From the NCBI RefSeq assembly GCF_001274635.1, contig NZ_LBGV01000001.1:682001-746000 (forward strand): DNA of 64,000 nt, given 5' to 3'. The stretch comes from Persicobacter sp. CCB-QB2 (lineage in GTDB: Bacteria > Bacteroidota > Bacteroidia > Cytophagales > Cyclobacteriaceae). Both the position numbers and the translations under genes were made by a program. Below, piece after piece: positions 46,633 to 56,059 of this stretch. Numbering within the stretch: position 1 is the first letter of the stretch; every line of letters starts with the position of its first letter. The notes beneath the pieces are model-generated. The model was given only the letters and a program-made list of their open reading frames with translations. It was not told the origin of the DNA and did no database searches.

Positions 46633-47550
46633 TCAAGCAGATTTCTTTTTAGGGCTTCCAACAACCATTGCCACCCCTAGGAGAATGACCAGGCCACTAT
46701 AAGCAGTGCTTAAATCCATTTTAGGGACATTTAACCACTGAAGTTCGTAAAATTGCATCAATGCCAAAACTGCAAAGGTGATGACAGGGTTCAGTGTGAT
46801 AATCACACTGACCTTATTCGCTTCTGTATATTTCAGGGCTTCCGAAAGGCAACCATAGGCCACCAGTGTGTTGAGACCAAGAAAAAGCATTAATAACCAT
46901 CCAAAACCGTCCAAAGCAATAAGGCTGTTAAATTCTACTACCGGTATATAGAGTAAAGTGGGTAGGCCATAAAGAAATAGATTGAGTTGTTGTGGGGGAT
47001 AAGTCCTGACCAACTGTTTTTGAAATAATGCATAAACCGCCCAGGTGATGGCCGCTCCCACCACCCAAAGTGCTCCCAAAAGGAAAGTCTCCTCCTGTCC
47101 TACAAATAGGGCTGTGATTTGATGTCGGTAAAAAAGGAAAAATCCGATGGAGACTACCCCAAAACCCAAAAGTTGTACATTACTGAGCTGCTCTTTAAAG
47201 AAAAAGACTCCTCCCACGGCTAACAACATCGGCCCCATCTGAATAATGACCTGAGCGCCTGCTGGAGAAATGATGTCGATCCCCATCGCATAACCTAAAT
47301 AATTAAATGAAAGGCATAGGGCTGCCATAATTAGAAGAAAAGGGGGGCGTAGGAGAATTTTGAGCTGTGCAGGCTGGCGGAATCCTAAAAACATTCCCAG
47401 AATAAGGAAAGCGATGGAAAAACGCACCCAGATGATAGAAGAAGGCGGAATGTATTGGGTGGCGAATTTAATAGCCAAGGCCAGAAAGCCCCATAAGGCG
47501 GCAGTTGTACAGGCAAACAAAATTCCTTTTTTATTATTGTTTTTTCCCAT
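46633..47550 (-). CDS. EamA/DMT-family transporter
   Basis: The protein (about 305 aa) has ten hydrophobic helices arranged as two similar five-helix halves, the EamA pattern. Motifs include LWGFLALAIKFATQYIPPSSIIWVRFSIAFLIL near the N-terminus and AITWAVYALFQKQL (about 170) and ALKYTEANKVSVIITLNPVITFAVLA (about 260) in the second half. Members export amino acids, metabolites or nucleotide-sugars. The substrate is not inferable. I chose the ATG at 47550 (MGKNNNKKG); the open frame runs 13 codons further. Confidence 0.9.
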   Translation of the reverse strand: MGKNNNKKGILFACTTAALWGFLALAIKFATQYIPPSSIIWVRFSIAFLILGMFLGFRQPAQLKILLRPPFLLIMAALCLSFNYLGYAMGIDIISPAGAQVIIQMGPMLLAVGGVFFFKEQLSNVQLLGFGVVSIGFFLFYRHQITALFVGQEETFLLGALWVVGAAITWAVYALFQKQLVRTYPPQQLNLFLYGLPTLLYIPVVEFNSLIALDGFGWLLMLFLGLNTLVAYGCLSEALKYTEANKVSVIITLNPVITFAVLALMQFYELQWLNVPKMDLSTAYSGLVILLGVAMVVGSPKKKSA

Positions 47551-47893
47551 GGAAATTATGTTGTAGATTATGTAGGATTTTCGACACAATTATTGAAAAA
47601 TAAAGGTTGATGTGCAAGAAAATGTAAGAGTAGGCCAAGAAAAGACTTGTTTTTTGGACTAGAAAAGGCATAAAATAGCCTGATTAGGGTTTTTTTGGTA
47701 GAAAATTCGCTTTATTTCAAAATATTTAGCTAGGATGCACTAATCTTACTTGAAGTACCCTTTTATGGGTATATGATAGGAAAAATGCCTATTCTGCCTT
47801 TAATTTGCAAAACAGATCGTTTTGTTTTTTAAGGGACGCTGGGAGATTATAAAGAACTTTTTACCTTGGCATGGTCAAGGTTTATTATTGGGT
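47551..47893. other. Divergent promoter region
   Basis: About 340 bp between divergent genes. It holds TAATTTGCA at 47801-47809, similar to a -7 box, and short inverted repeats (TACCC-TTTTAT-GGGTA near 47756; ATAGG-AAAAATG-CCTAT near 47777) that could be operator sites. None is proven. Confidence 0.35.
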
Positions 47894-48979
47894 ATGGATA
47901 AGGATCAATTGACAAAAGACAACACAGAATTAAAGGACCAAATTCAAGGGTCGCGAACAAATCAGCAAAAAATGCAACGAAAAAGACTGTGGATTATTCT
48001 GGTAACGGTGGCCCTGGTAGCCATTACATTGGTAACTACTTTTCAGTTTAATCGTCAAAATCGTGAATTGAATGAAAATAAGGCAGCATTAAGAGCTTCT
48101 TATGAGTCATTGGATTCTATGCACACTTTATATGAGGATCGGATTCAGGAGATAGAGGCGCTGAATGGACAGTCCGAAGAGTTGTACAGAGCAAAAGTGC
48201 AGTTGGAATCTGAGTTGGATCAGATTGCCGAAATTTTGTATTTGTTGGATGGCCGTCAATTGCCAATGAGGGAGGGACAAAGTCTGACGATGGAAGGTGA
48301 GGAGCAGGATCCGGAATCGAAATATTCTCCTGAACAGCGAAAAGACATGATTGATAATGCCTTGTCGTCTTTAAAATACAAGTTAGTGGAGTCTCAAAAG
48401 CGTTTAAAAGGCTATGAGCAGCTTTTGGTAGTGAAAGATGAAGAGATTTCAAAACTGAAGACGGTGAATGAAGGCTTGTTGGTGGAAAATCAGGAGCTGA
48501 AGACTAAGCAAAATGATATGGAGGCTAATTTTAAAAGCCTGAACCAGGAGAAGGAAAAAATTTCCGAGAAATTGGAACTGGCTCAAAAGCTCAGAGCGAA
48601 ATCTATAGTTGTGGAAGGGTTAAATAAACGAGATAAAGTTTATGAAAATCCTTTCCGATTGCGTCAATTGGATTTCTTACGCGCTACCATTGTTTTAGAT
48701 ATTAATGAAGTGGCCAATGTGCAGGGACATCAGGTTTATTTCCGTTTAATTGATGGAGACGGGCAGCTGATTATGGATCCGGATGGGACCTCAGGAGAAT
48801 TTAAGGTGAAGGATGAATTAATGGTTTATTCATTACATCAGGAAATTCTTTTTGATAATACGGGCCAAACGATTTCTTTCTTACTTCCCAATAAGGAAAT
48901 CTTTGAGAAAGGAGAGTACAAGGCAGAGTTTTATATAGATGATTATTCAATTGGGACGGTTCCGTTCCGGGTAAGATAA
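47894..48979 (+). CDS. Membrane-anchored coiled-coil protein
   Basis: I do not recognise the family. The protein (361 aa from the ATG at 47894) has a short cytoplasmic N-terminus, one membrane helix (LWIILVTVALVAITLVTTF, about 32-50), a long coiled coil (about 55-235, heptad-like RELNENKAALRASYESLDS, ESQKRLKGYEQLLVVKDEEISKLKTVNEGLLVENQELK) and a C-terminal beta domain (about 250-361, LDFLRATIVLDINEVANVQGHQVYFRLIDGDGQLIMDPDG). It is probably periplasmic and perhaps a structural or signalling element. An upstream TTG at 47822 extends the open frame but lacks support. Confidence 0.8.
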   Translation: MDKDQLTKDNTELKDQIQGSRTNQQKMQRKRLWIILVTVALVAITLVTTFQFNRQNRELNENKAALRASYESLDSMHTLYEDRIQEIEALNGQSEELYRAKVQLESELDQIAEILYLLDGRQLPMREGQSLTMEGEEQDPESKYSPEQRKDMIDNALSSLKYKLVESQKRLKGYEQLLVVKDEEISKLKTVNEGLLVENQELKTKQNDMEANFKSLNQEKEKISEKLELAQKLRAKSIVVEGLNKRDKVYENPFRLRQLDFLRATIVLDINEVANVQGHQVYFRLIDGDGQLIMDPDGTSGEFKVKDELMVYSLHQEILFDNTGQTISFLLPNKEIFEKGEYKAEFYIDDYSIGTVPFRVR

Positions 48980-48989
48980 AAAAACAGTG

Positions 48990-49017
48990 AAGCCGATCAT
49001 TTGATCGGCTTTTTTTT
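48990..49017 (+). terminator. Intrinsic terminator after the coiled-coil protein gene
   Basis: AAGCCGATCA and TGATCGGCTT form a 10-bp perfect stem followed by TTTTTT. Confidence 0.93.
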
Positions 49018-49210
49018 GGAAGGGTTTTTCTTGACTACCTATTTCTCACCGATTGCGCGCCGCTATTCAAGTTGAAAAAAAATCTTTTCGGACCATAGGT
49101 GTAAAGCTTTCCTCGGAATTAGTGCGAGAAAGAAAAACCTTTTAATTTGCAATGTACTTTTTTGAGCAGGGTGTAAATTCCCCGCAATTGGACGACATAA
49201 ACACAAAGTT

Positions 49211-50674
49211 ATGAATCAGGATGTAATGAATCTGGAGCCAAAAATGCTCTGGAGTAATTTTGAAGCACTGAATGCGGTACCCCGCCCCTCTAAGAAGGAA
49301 GAGCGTGTAATTGCATTTTTGCTTGACTTTGGAAAGCAACATGGCATAGAGACCATTCAGGATAAAATAGGGAATATCATTATGCGTAAACCTGCTACGG
49401 CAGGATATGAAAACCGAAAAACAGTGGTGCTTCAGTCGCATATTGATATGGTGCACCAAAAAAATGCAGATACCGACTTCGATTTTGATAGTGAAGGCAT
49501 TAAGTCATTTATCGATGGCGAATGGGTAAAGGCAAAGGGCACTACTTTGGGAGCAGACAATGGCATTGGAGTGGCGGCAATGATGTCGGTGCTAGAGGAT
49601 AATACCCTGGAACACGGACCCATTGAGTGTTTGTTTACCGTAGATGAAGAGACGGGCATGACTGGGGCTTTTGGACTGGAAGGCGGCTTGTTGCAGGCAG
49701 AAATTTTGCTGAACCTAGATACGGAAGATGAAGGAGAGTTGACCATTGGCTGTGCCGGTGGCGTAGATACCACAGCGACCAAATCATACACTCAGGAGCA
49801 ATTACCGGTAGGTTATAAAACTTACAAAATCTCTTTGAAAGGCCTAAAGGGAGGCCATTCAGGAGGTGAAATTCATCTGGGCCGGGCGAATGCCAATAAA
49901 TTGATGAACCGTATTTTGTGGTTTACCCATGGCTCTTATGGTTTGCGCATTCACGAAATTGATGGAGGTAGCCTAAGAAATGCTATCCCAAGAGAATCAT
50001 TCGCAGTGGTTGCGGTGTTGGCGAATAAGGCTACCGCTTTTGAAGCGCATGTAAAAGAGCAGGAGGGGATTTTCCAGGCAGAATATGCTAAAGCTGATGG
50101 TGGTATTCAGGTTGTGCTGGAGGAAGTGACAGCCAGTGGGCCCGTAATGGAATTAGAGTTCCAAAAACAGTTCATCAACGCGATTCAGGCCTGTCCAAAT
50201 GGCGTTATTCGCATGAGTAATGATATCGAAGGCCTGGTGGAGACTTCAACTAACCTGGCCAGAGTTTCGGCCAGAAATGGGGAGTTAGAAGTGCTGACGC
50301 TACAGCGTTCTTCCGTGGACAGTGGGAAAGATGATGTGGCCCGTTCAGTAGGTGCACCTTTCCGTTTGCTGGATTGTAAAGTGACACACAGTGGTTCTTA
50401 CCCAGGCTGGGCACCGAACCCCGCTTCTCCGGTATTGAAAGAAATGGAGACGCTTTTCAAGGCCCAATTTGGTTATGATCCAACCGTAAATGCGGTACAT
50501 GCTGGCTTGGAATGTGGCATCATTGGAGAAGCTTATCCCGGGATGGATATGGTTTCTTTTGGACCTACCATTAAAAATCCTCACTCTCCGGATGAGATGG
50601 TGGAAATTGCTACGGTGACCCGTTTCTGGGATTATTTATTAGAGATTCTAAAAAATATTCCGGCAAAAGGATAA
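49211..50674 (+). CDS. pepD: Aminoacyl-histidine dipeptidase PepD (M20 family)
   Basis: PepD is a cytosolic zinc dipeptidase with broad specificity, including carnosine-like dipeptides. The 487-residue protein has the M20 metal motifs: VVLQSHIDMVHQ (His about 77), GTTLGADNGIGVAAM (Asp about 116), FTVDEETGMTGAFGLE (Glu pair about 145) and LNLDTEDEGE, followed by the dimerisation domain and HAGLECGIIG near the C-terminus. Length and order match the PepD family. A candidate -7 box (TAATTTG, 49143-49149) precedes it. Confidence 0.95.
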   Translation: MNQDVMNLEPKMLWSNFEALNAVPRPSKKEERVIAFLLDFGKQHGIETIQDKIGNIIMRKPATAGYENRKTVVLQSHIDMVHQKNADTDFDFDSEGIKSFIDGEWVKAKGTTLGADNGIGVAAMMSVLEDNTLEHGPIECLFTVDEETGMTGAFGLEGGLLQAEILLNLDTEDEGELTIGCAGGVDTTATKSYTQEQLPVGYKTYKISLKGLKGGHSGGEIHLGRANANKLMNRILWFTHGSYGLRIHEIDGGSLRNAIPRESFAVVAVLANKATAFEAHVKEQEGIFQAEYAKADGGIQVVLEEVTASGPVMELEFQKQFINAIQACPNGVIRMSNDIEGLVETSTNLARVSARNGELEVLTLQRSSVDSGKDDVARSVGAPFRLLDCKVTHSGSYPGWAPNPASPVLKEMETLFKAQFGYDPTVNAVHAGLECGIIGEAYPGMDMVSFGPTIKNPHSPDEMVEIATVTRFWDYLLEILKNIPAKG

Positions 50675-50698
50675 TACTTTAGCTGACAAAAAATAGAG

Positions 50699-50729
50699 AA
50701 GCATCACTTCGTTGTGGTGCTTTTTTTTT
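50699..50729 (+). terminator. Intrinsic terminator of pepD
   Basis: AAGCATCAC and GTGGTGCTT pair around TTCGTT (one G-U), followed by eight T. Confidence 0.85.
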
Positions 50730-50805
50730 GCCTATTAAATTTGCACTTAACATAAGCCGAATGATGGATCGCCAGATTCAATAATTCTAACAAGAGATCT
50801 TACTT

Positions 50806-51025
50806 TTTCCCGAATTATTCACTGACAGATTCAGGAGGGTATCTTAAATGGTTAGTTTCAATTCGATAAGGGTGTGTTTGATGATTTGTTATTAGCCCGA
50901 ATTTGAGTGCTATTGCTTTTTTCTCATTCATCTGCTTTGTTGGAAAAACTCAAAATAGGAGAAATTCATTTATTTTTCCTGCATTGCAGTTAGTGGAGTA
51001 TTTAAGCCAATAAAATTCAGCTTAA
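50806..51025 (+). repeat. TIR-bearing dispersed intergenic repeat, copy E
   Basis: 220 bp. It starts TTTTCCCGAATTATTCACTG and ends AAATTCAGCTTAA. The blocks TAGCCCGAATTTGAG, TTTTTTCTCATTCATCTGC, TTTGTTGGAAAAACTC, AAATAGGAGAAATTC and GCAGTTAGTGGAGTATTTAAGC are visible. It lies between convergent pepD and the 242-aa exported protein gene. Confidence 0.82.
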
Positions 51026-51043
51026 GTGCATTTTTGGGAGCAT

Positions 51044-51075
51044 AAAAAAAGACCCTCTGTTGATAGAGGGTCTTT
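51044..51075 (-). terminator. Intrinsic terminator, minus strand
   Basis: AAAGACCCTCT and AGAGGGTCTTT form a perfect 11-bp stem around GTTGAT, followed on the minus strand by TTTTTT. Confidence 0.92.
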
Positions 51076-51102
51076 AAAGGTTGATTAGTTAATTGAAATA
51101 TT

Positions 51103-51831
51103 TTAAAGATGCTTAGAGAAGGCAAACGGATTATTTTCCTTAAAAATATTTAGATAGAAATCCAGGTTGCCTTTATTGATTCTTTTGTCTTGCAAAGAAG
51201 GATCAATTGCTTTCATTCTTTTGATGAGTTTTTTGGGCGACTCACTTTTATTAAAAATATCCCCAGTGTTCATATCTAGGCAATATTCGACTTTTTTAAT
51301 GTCGTGATAACTTGGCTCAACAGCGGAGCCCATTGGTCGTCCTCCAGTGGAAATTCCTCCAGCCATTCCCGGCCCAAAAGCGCCCACACCAAAGGAAACA
51401 GAAGGGCCTCCATAGCCGCCTGCGGATTTTTTTCCTCTTGGCTTTAGCGACATGGTATAGGCCATCAATTGGCTTTCCATATGGTATAATTTACATAGAT
51501 ACAGCATGGCATTTTTACCGGAAGTTCTGCTGTGTTCTTTGCTTACGATATAGGTGCGGTCTCCAATAGTAAGTCCCCAAATGGTATTTAAATCAATGGG
51601 TTCAAAGGGCGCTTGTTGCCCTAAAACCAAATTGTCGATTTTCATCATGGGATTATTGGTTTGGATGGCAAGGAGTTGTTGGCTCTCCGAGCTCAGGGCA
51701 TTGAGCGAAATCTCCGGGCGGTTATGCTGAAAATCCTCAAAGCTTAGATAAATTCCCTCTTCTAAACCACTGGCAAAAGCCTGAGTCGCCAGGCATACAC
51801 ATAAAACTAGATAGCAAATTAGTTTTTTCAT
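51103..51831 (-). CDS. Exported hypothetical protein, 242 aa
   Basis: I do not recognise the family. A signal peptide (MKKLICYLVLCVCLATQAFA, cleavage before SGLEEG) leads to a mature part of about 222 residues. It contains a glycine-rich stretch (SAGGYGGPSVSFGVGAFGPGMAGGISTGGRPMG, about 138-170) and an otherwise alpha/beta body. The glycine-rich stretch may be flexible or surface-exposed. Bounded by terminators on both sides, it is monocistronic. Confidence 0.78.
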   Translation of the reverse strand: MKKLICYLVLCVCLATQAFASGLEEGIYLSFEDFQHNRPEISLNALSSESQQLLAIQTNNPMMKIDNLVLGQQAPFEPIDLNTIWGLTIGDRTYIVSKEHSRTSGKNAMLYLCKLYHMESQLMAYTMSLKPRGKKSAGGYGGPSVSFGVGAFGPGMAGGISTGGRPMGSAVEPSYHDIKKVEYCLDMNTGDIFNKSESPKKLIKRMKAIDPSLQDKRINKGNLDFYLNIFKENNPFAFSKHL

Positions 51832-51892
51832 TTGATCTTAAATTTATGTAGGTTATGTGAAGGCATTCAGGATTTACTGTTAACAAATGTAT

Positions 51893-51924
51893 AAAAAAAC
51901 GCCCAACAGACAATCTGTCAGGCG
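51893..51924 (-). terminator. Intrinsic terminator of nspC
   Basis: CGCC and GGCG plus ACAGA and TCTGT pair around a short loop with one 2x2 internal loop; seven T follow on the minus strand. Confidence 0.75.
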
Positions 51925-51958
51925 AATATTCACATGAAAATGATTAGACGATCGGGAA

Positions 51959-53095
51959 TTAGGAAAGTCGATTTTTATAATCATCATAACCAAATTTCCG
52001 GATCAGCTGAAACTGTCCATTTCGGTCGATCATTCCAATGGATGGATGCTGCACGCCATTGAAAGTGGTCGTTTTCACCATGGTATAATGAATCATATCT
52101 TCGAAAATGAGGGTGTCCCCAATGGCCATTTTTTGGTCAAAACCATATTCTTCCATAAAGTCTCCGGCCAGGCAACTGCCTCCCCCAATACGGTAATGGA
52201 ATTTTCCGCTATTGTCCTCATGGGCATTTCTGATGGCCGGGCGATAAGGCATCTCCAGGCAGTCCGGCATATGGGCAGTAAAGGAAACATCCATGATCAG
52301 GTTTTCAAAGCCGCCGTTTTCAACCACATCCATGACCGTGGATTTTAGAAATCCGGTCTCCCAGCCAAAGGCACTTCCCGGTTCCAGATAGACTTTCAAT
52401 TTTGGATATTTGGCCCGGAAATTTTTCAGCACCCGGATTAAATGGGCATGATCGTAGTCTTTTTTTGTTACCAGATGACCACCTCCAAAATTCACCCATT
52501 CCAGTTGGTTAAAAAAATGCCCATATTTTGCTTCAAAGGCAGCGATCACCTTCTCGGTGGTGAAGCTGTTATTTTCGCAAAGCGCATGAAAATGTAAGCC
52601 TTTAATGCCTTCCGGCAGACCATCTGCTAAATGCTTGGCTTGCATGCCCAGTCGGCTGGTAGGGGAAGCCGGATTATATAAATCTGTTTCAATCTCGGAA
52701 TATTCCGGATTTACCCGCAGTCCGGGAGATACCCCAGCTGCCAGGCTTTGTTTTTTAAACCTTTCCCATTGACTTAAAGAATTAAAGGTAATATGAGAAG
52801 AGTAGGAAAGAATTTCTTCAATTTCAAAAGGGGAATAAGCGGGCGCATAGGTATGCGCTTTGTTTTTCATTTCTTCGAAACAAAGTCTGGCTTCATGCAG
52901 TGAGCTGGCCGTGGAGGTATTGATATATTCCCGAAGAATTGGAAAACTGCTCCACATGGCGTAGCCCTTAAAGGCCACAATAAATTCTACATCCGCTTGA
53001 TCCATAATATGGCGAATGATCCGGAGGTTTTCCCGTAGTTTCACTTCTTCCAGCACAAAACATGGAGAAGGTATTTGGTCCAAAATATTTTCCAT
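51959..53095 (-). CDS. nspC: Carboxynorspermidine/carboxyspermidine decarboxylase NspC
   Basis: NspC is a PLP-dependent alanine-racemase-fold decarboxylase that produces spermidine (or norspermidine) from its carboxy-precursor. The 378-residue protein has the start SPCFVLEEVKLRENL, VEFIVAFKGYAMWSSFPILREY (PLP lysine about 43), LRVNPEYSEIETDLYNPASPTSRLG near 135, LHFHALCENNSF near 190, WVNFGGGHLVTKKDYD near 220 and EPGSAFGWETGFL near 265. The gene lies 63 bp downstream of its pathway partner on the same strand. Confidence 0.93.
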   Translation of the reverse strand: MENILDQIPSPCFVLEEVKLRENLRIIRHIMDQADVEFIVAFKGYAMWSSFPILREYINTSTASSLHEARLCFEEMKNKAHTYAPAYSPFEIEEILSYSSHITFNSLSQWERFKKQSLAAGVSPGLRVNPEYSEIETDLYNPASPTSRLGMQAKHLADGLPEGIKGLHFHALCENNSFTTEKVIAAFEAKYGHFFNQLEWVNFGGGHLVTKKDYDHAHLIRVLKNFRAKYPKLKVYLEPGSAFGWETGFLKSTVMDVVENGGFENLIMDVSFTAHMPDCLEMPYRPAIRNAHEDNSGKFHYRIGGGSCLAGDFMEEYGFDQKMAIGDTLIFEDMIHYTMVKTTTFNGVQHPSIGMIDRNGQFQLIRKFGYDDYKNRLS

Positions 53096-53110
53096 TGCTA
53101 GTTTTTAGCC

Positions 53111-53143
53111 AAAAAAAGGGCGAAGCCTGCGCCTGCCCTTTTT
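53111..53143 (-). terminator. Terminator-like hairpin between CASDH and nspC
   Basis: AAAAAGGGC and GCCCTTTTT pair around a 13-nt loop, with seven T on the minus strand. It lies inside the two-gene polyamine unit and may attenuate nspC. Confidence 0.75.
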
Positions 53144-53158
53144 AGAAATGTTTTAATA

Positions 53159-54358
53159 TTAATACTCGTGAGGCAATTCTAGGCCTACTTTCTCATGCCA
53201 TGGTAAACCGTGGATGTTTAACTGCTCCATGAACGGATCCGGATCAAACTCTTCCACATTGTAAACCCCGGCTTTATTCCATTTTCCGGTGAGCATCATC
53301 ATGGCGCCAATCATGGCAGGAACGCCCGTGGTGTACGCTACGCCTTGTCCGCCGGTTTCATCATAAGCCGCCTGATGAGAGCAGTTGTTCCATACATAGT
53401 AAGTTTGGTCCTTACCATCTTTTACGCCCTTAATCTGGCAACCGATAGAAGTCTCTCCTTCATAATTTTCCCCTAAAGAGGAAGGCTCCGGTAACAATGC
53501 TTTCAAAAATTCCAGTGGAATAATCTCCTGGCCCTGGAATTTAATGGGCTCGATAGAAGTCATTCCTACATTTTGTAGCACCTCCAGGTGTTTAATGTAT
53601 TCCTGGCCGAAAGTCATCCAGAAGCGAGCACGTTTAATGCTTGGGAAATTTTTCACCAATGATTCCAGCTCCTCGTGGTATAACAAATAGGATTCACGCG
53701 CTCCAATGTTTGGATAGTCAATAGGCTTATGGAATTCCAATGGCTTGGTTTCTACCCAATCTCCATTTTCATAAAATCGACCATTCTGTGTAATCTCCCG
53801 AATGTTAATCTCCGGATTGAAATTGGTAGCGAAAGCCTTTCCGTGATCACCGGCATTACAGTCTACAATGTCCAAATAATGCATTTCATCAAAATGATGC
53901 TTAGCGGCATAGGCGGTATAAACTCCGGTAACTCCCGGATCAAAACCACAACCCAATAAAGCCATCAAGCCTTTTTCTTTGAAACGATCCATATAGGCCC
54001 ACTGCCAGCTGTATTCAAACTTGGCCACATCTTTTGGCTCATAGTTGGCGGTGTCCAGATAATGCACGCCCGTTTCCAGGCAGGCATCCATGATGGTCAA
54101 ATCCTGATAAGGAAGTGCCACATTAATAACCATTGCTGGTTTAAACTCATTGATCAAGGCAACAAGTTCAGGTACGTTATCGGCGTCTACCTGTGCGGTG
54201 TGAATCGTTCGGTCTTTAATCTCTGAAGCGATTTTGTCACATTTAGACTTTGTACGGCTAGCGAGCATAATCTCACTGAAAACCTCCGGAAGCATAGCGC
54301 ATTTCTTAGCAACAACGTTGCCCACGCCTCCTGCACCAATAATAAGTACTCTAGACAT
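53159..54358 (-). CDS. Carboxynorspermidine/carboxyspermidine synthase (saccharopine-dehydrogenase family)
   Basis: This enzyme (CASDH) condenses L-aspartate semialdehyde with putrescine or diaminopropane, using NADPH, to give carboxyspermidine or carboxynorspermidine. The 399-residue protein has the Rossmann motif VLIIGAGGVGNVVAKKCA (4-21), then IMLASRTKSKCDKIASEI (30-47), GVHYLDTANYEPKD near 92 and LLGCGFDPGVTGVYTAYAAKHH near 134. Together with NspC it forms the alternative polyamine pathway independent of S-adenosylmethionine. Saccharopine dehydrogenase itself is less likely given the partner gene. Confidence 0.92.
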   Translation of the reverse strand: MSRVLIIGAGGVGNVVAKKCAMLPEVFSEIMLASRTKSKCDKIASEIKDRTIHTAQVDADNVPELVALINEFKPAMVINVALPYQDLTIMDACLETGVHYLDTANYEPKDVAKFEYSWQWAYMDRFKEKGLMALLGCGFDPGVTGVYTAYAAKHHFDEMHYLDIVDCNAGDHGKAFATNFNPEINIREITQNGRFYENGDWVETKPLEFHKPIDYPNIGARESYLLYHEELESLVKNFPSIKRARFWMTFGQEYIKHLEVLQNVGMTSIEPIKFQGQEIIPLEFLKALLPEPSSLGENYEGETSIGCQIKGVKDGKDQTYYVWNNCSHQAAYDETGGQGVAYTTGVPAMIGAMMMLTGKWNKAGVYNVEEFDPDPFMEQLNIHGLPWHEKVGLELPHEY

Positions 54359-54784
54359 ATGGTGATTAGGATTTTAAAGAACTATAAATATTTTGGGCGC
54401 AATATAAGATAAAGCGTCGATTTGCAAGTGAATCCTTAATGAAAAATTCACAAAGTTCAAAAAAAGGTGATATAGAATAATAGTAAGGGACAATATTTAT
54501 TGTTTATAGGCTTGAATAAAGATATAATTCCTGATGGAAATCACTTTTTTTCGCCTACATTTGGTTTGACGACTAAATTTCATGTCCTTCTTAAAGAAAT
54601 TTAATGAAGAATAAAGCGTAAAAAGAACTTAATGGAATGTGGGGAGGTTTGGATTATATGAAGACCCGGCCATTTTATCCCCGACATATGCCTTTAAGTT
54701 TATTTTTAGTTGAATGGATGAAAGCTAAAGCGACTGCACAAAGCATTTTTTAGATCAGGCGCTATCAATCAAACCCTAATCACT
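54359..54784. other. Divergent intergenic region CASDH / ctaA
   Basis: About 425 bp of A/T-rich sequence that should hold both promoters. I see no clear -7 box match, repeat or RNA gene. Confidence 0.4.
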
Positions 54785-55876
54785 ATGATGCAGACTACAT
54801 ATTCTAAAGGAGTTTACTATTGGCTGTTAGCCGGATGTGTTTTGATTTTCACCATGGTGGTGATTGGTGGTATCACCAGGCTGACACAATCCGGTTTGTC
54901 GATGACCGATTGGCGTCCGGTAACGGGAATGTTGCCTCCCATGAGCGATACGGCATGGCAGGTAGAGTTTTCCAAATACAAACAGTCACCGGAATTTCAA
55001 AAATTAAATTACCATTTTGAATTAGAGGATTTTAAATCCATTTTCTGGTGGGAGTACATTCACCGGCTTTTAGGCCGACTGATCGGTATGGTTTTCTTCT
55101 TTCCCTTTGTGGCATTTGCTTTTATGGGGCAGTTGAAAAACGGATTACTGAAACGATGTTTGCTCATCTTAGCCCTTGGAGGTGCGCAGGGATTACTGGG
55201 CTGGTATATGGTAAAATCCGGATTGGTGGATAAACCTTATGTTTCCCATTATCGCCTTGCAGCCCACCTGATGTTAGCGCTACTCACGATGGTGGTAACG
55301 TTTTGGACAGCCCTTCAAGTCCGATTCCATGATTATAAAAAGAGTCTGGTGCTAAGCAATCAATTGAAAGCTTATGCACTGGTAGGTGGATTTATTGGTT
55401 TAATAGTTTTGCAATTGGTTTACGGGGCCTTTGTAGCAGGCCTGAAGGCCGGGCATGTTTATAATACTTTCCCAAAAATGGGGGATGTCTGGATAGCTGA
55501 ATCAGTGACGGCCATGAGCCCCTGGATTAAGAATTTTTTTGAAGGACTGGCTGGTGTACAGTTTATCCACCGTTGGTTGGGGATGGCTTTATTGGTAATC
55601 GCGATGGTATTGGGCGGTTATGCTTTTCGTACAGATCAATTGCGTAATCAGCAGAAATATGGCATTTATGTGATGTTGGCTTTTGTGCTGGTACAAGTTA
55701 CGCTGGGCATATTTACATTAATATATAATGTGCCGGTGAGCTTGGGGGTGATCCACCAGGCGATGGCGGTTTTTGTTTTGTTATCGGCAGTTTATGCACT
55801 TTTCAGTTTGAGAAGTCCGGTGCAGGTACGAGAAAAAATAGTGCAGGCTGAAAGGGTGAGTACGCTAAAGGTATAG
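54785..55876 (+). CDS. ctaA: Heme A synthase (COX15/CtaA family)
   Basis: CtaA oxidises heme O to heme A for aa3-type cytochrome oxidases. The 363-residue protein has eight hydrophobic helices. Motifs include VVIGGITRLTQSGLSMTDWRPVTGMLPP (25-52), the histidines of EYIHRLLGRLIG near 94, GAQGLLGWYMVKSGL near 138, QFIHRWLGMALLV near 260 and GVIHQAMAVFVLL near 322. The early helices resemble the Cox15 type (TRLTxSGLSMxDW). Adjacent cox genes are absent; a Crp/Fnr gene follows 183 bp downstream. Confidence 0.95.
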   Translation: MMQTTYSKGVYYWLLAGCVLIFTMVVIGGITRLTQSGLSMTDWRPVTGMLPPMSDTAWQVEFSKYKQSPEFQKLNYHFELEDFKSIFWWEYIHRLLGRLIGMVFFFPFVAFAFMGQLKNGLLKRCLLILALGGAQGLLGWYMVKSGLVDKPYVSHYRLAAHLMLALLTMVVTFWTALQVRFHDYKKSLVLSNQLKAYALVGGFIGLIVLQLVYGAFVAGLKAGHVYNTFPKMGDVWIAESVTAMSPWIKNFFEGLAGVQFIHRWLGMALLVIAMVLGGYAFRTDQLRNQQKYGIYVMLAFVLVQVTLGIFTLIYNVPVSLGVIHQAMAVFVLLSAVYALFSLRSPVQVREKIVQAERVSTLKV

Positions 55877-56059
55877 TTATCAGTTATGTAAGGTGTGTTG
55901 ATCTTTTTGTGAGAAAAAATGACAATTGTTGTGACAAATTTTGTTTATGAAATTTCGTCCTTCCTTATAAAACATCCGTTAGGATAATCGAACTAGGATT
56001 CAAAAGACAACTTTGCTTTTGAATGGTTATGTAAGTAAAAGTAATCAATAAAATAAAAA

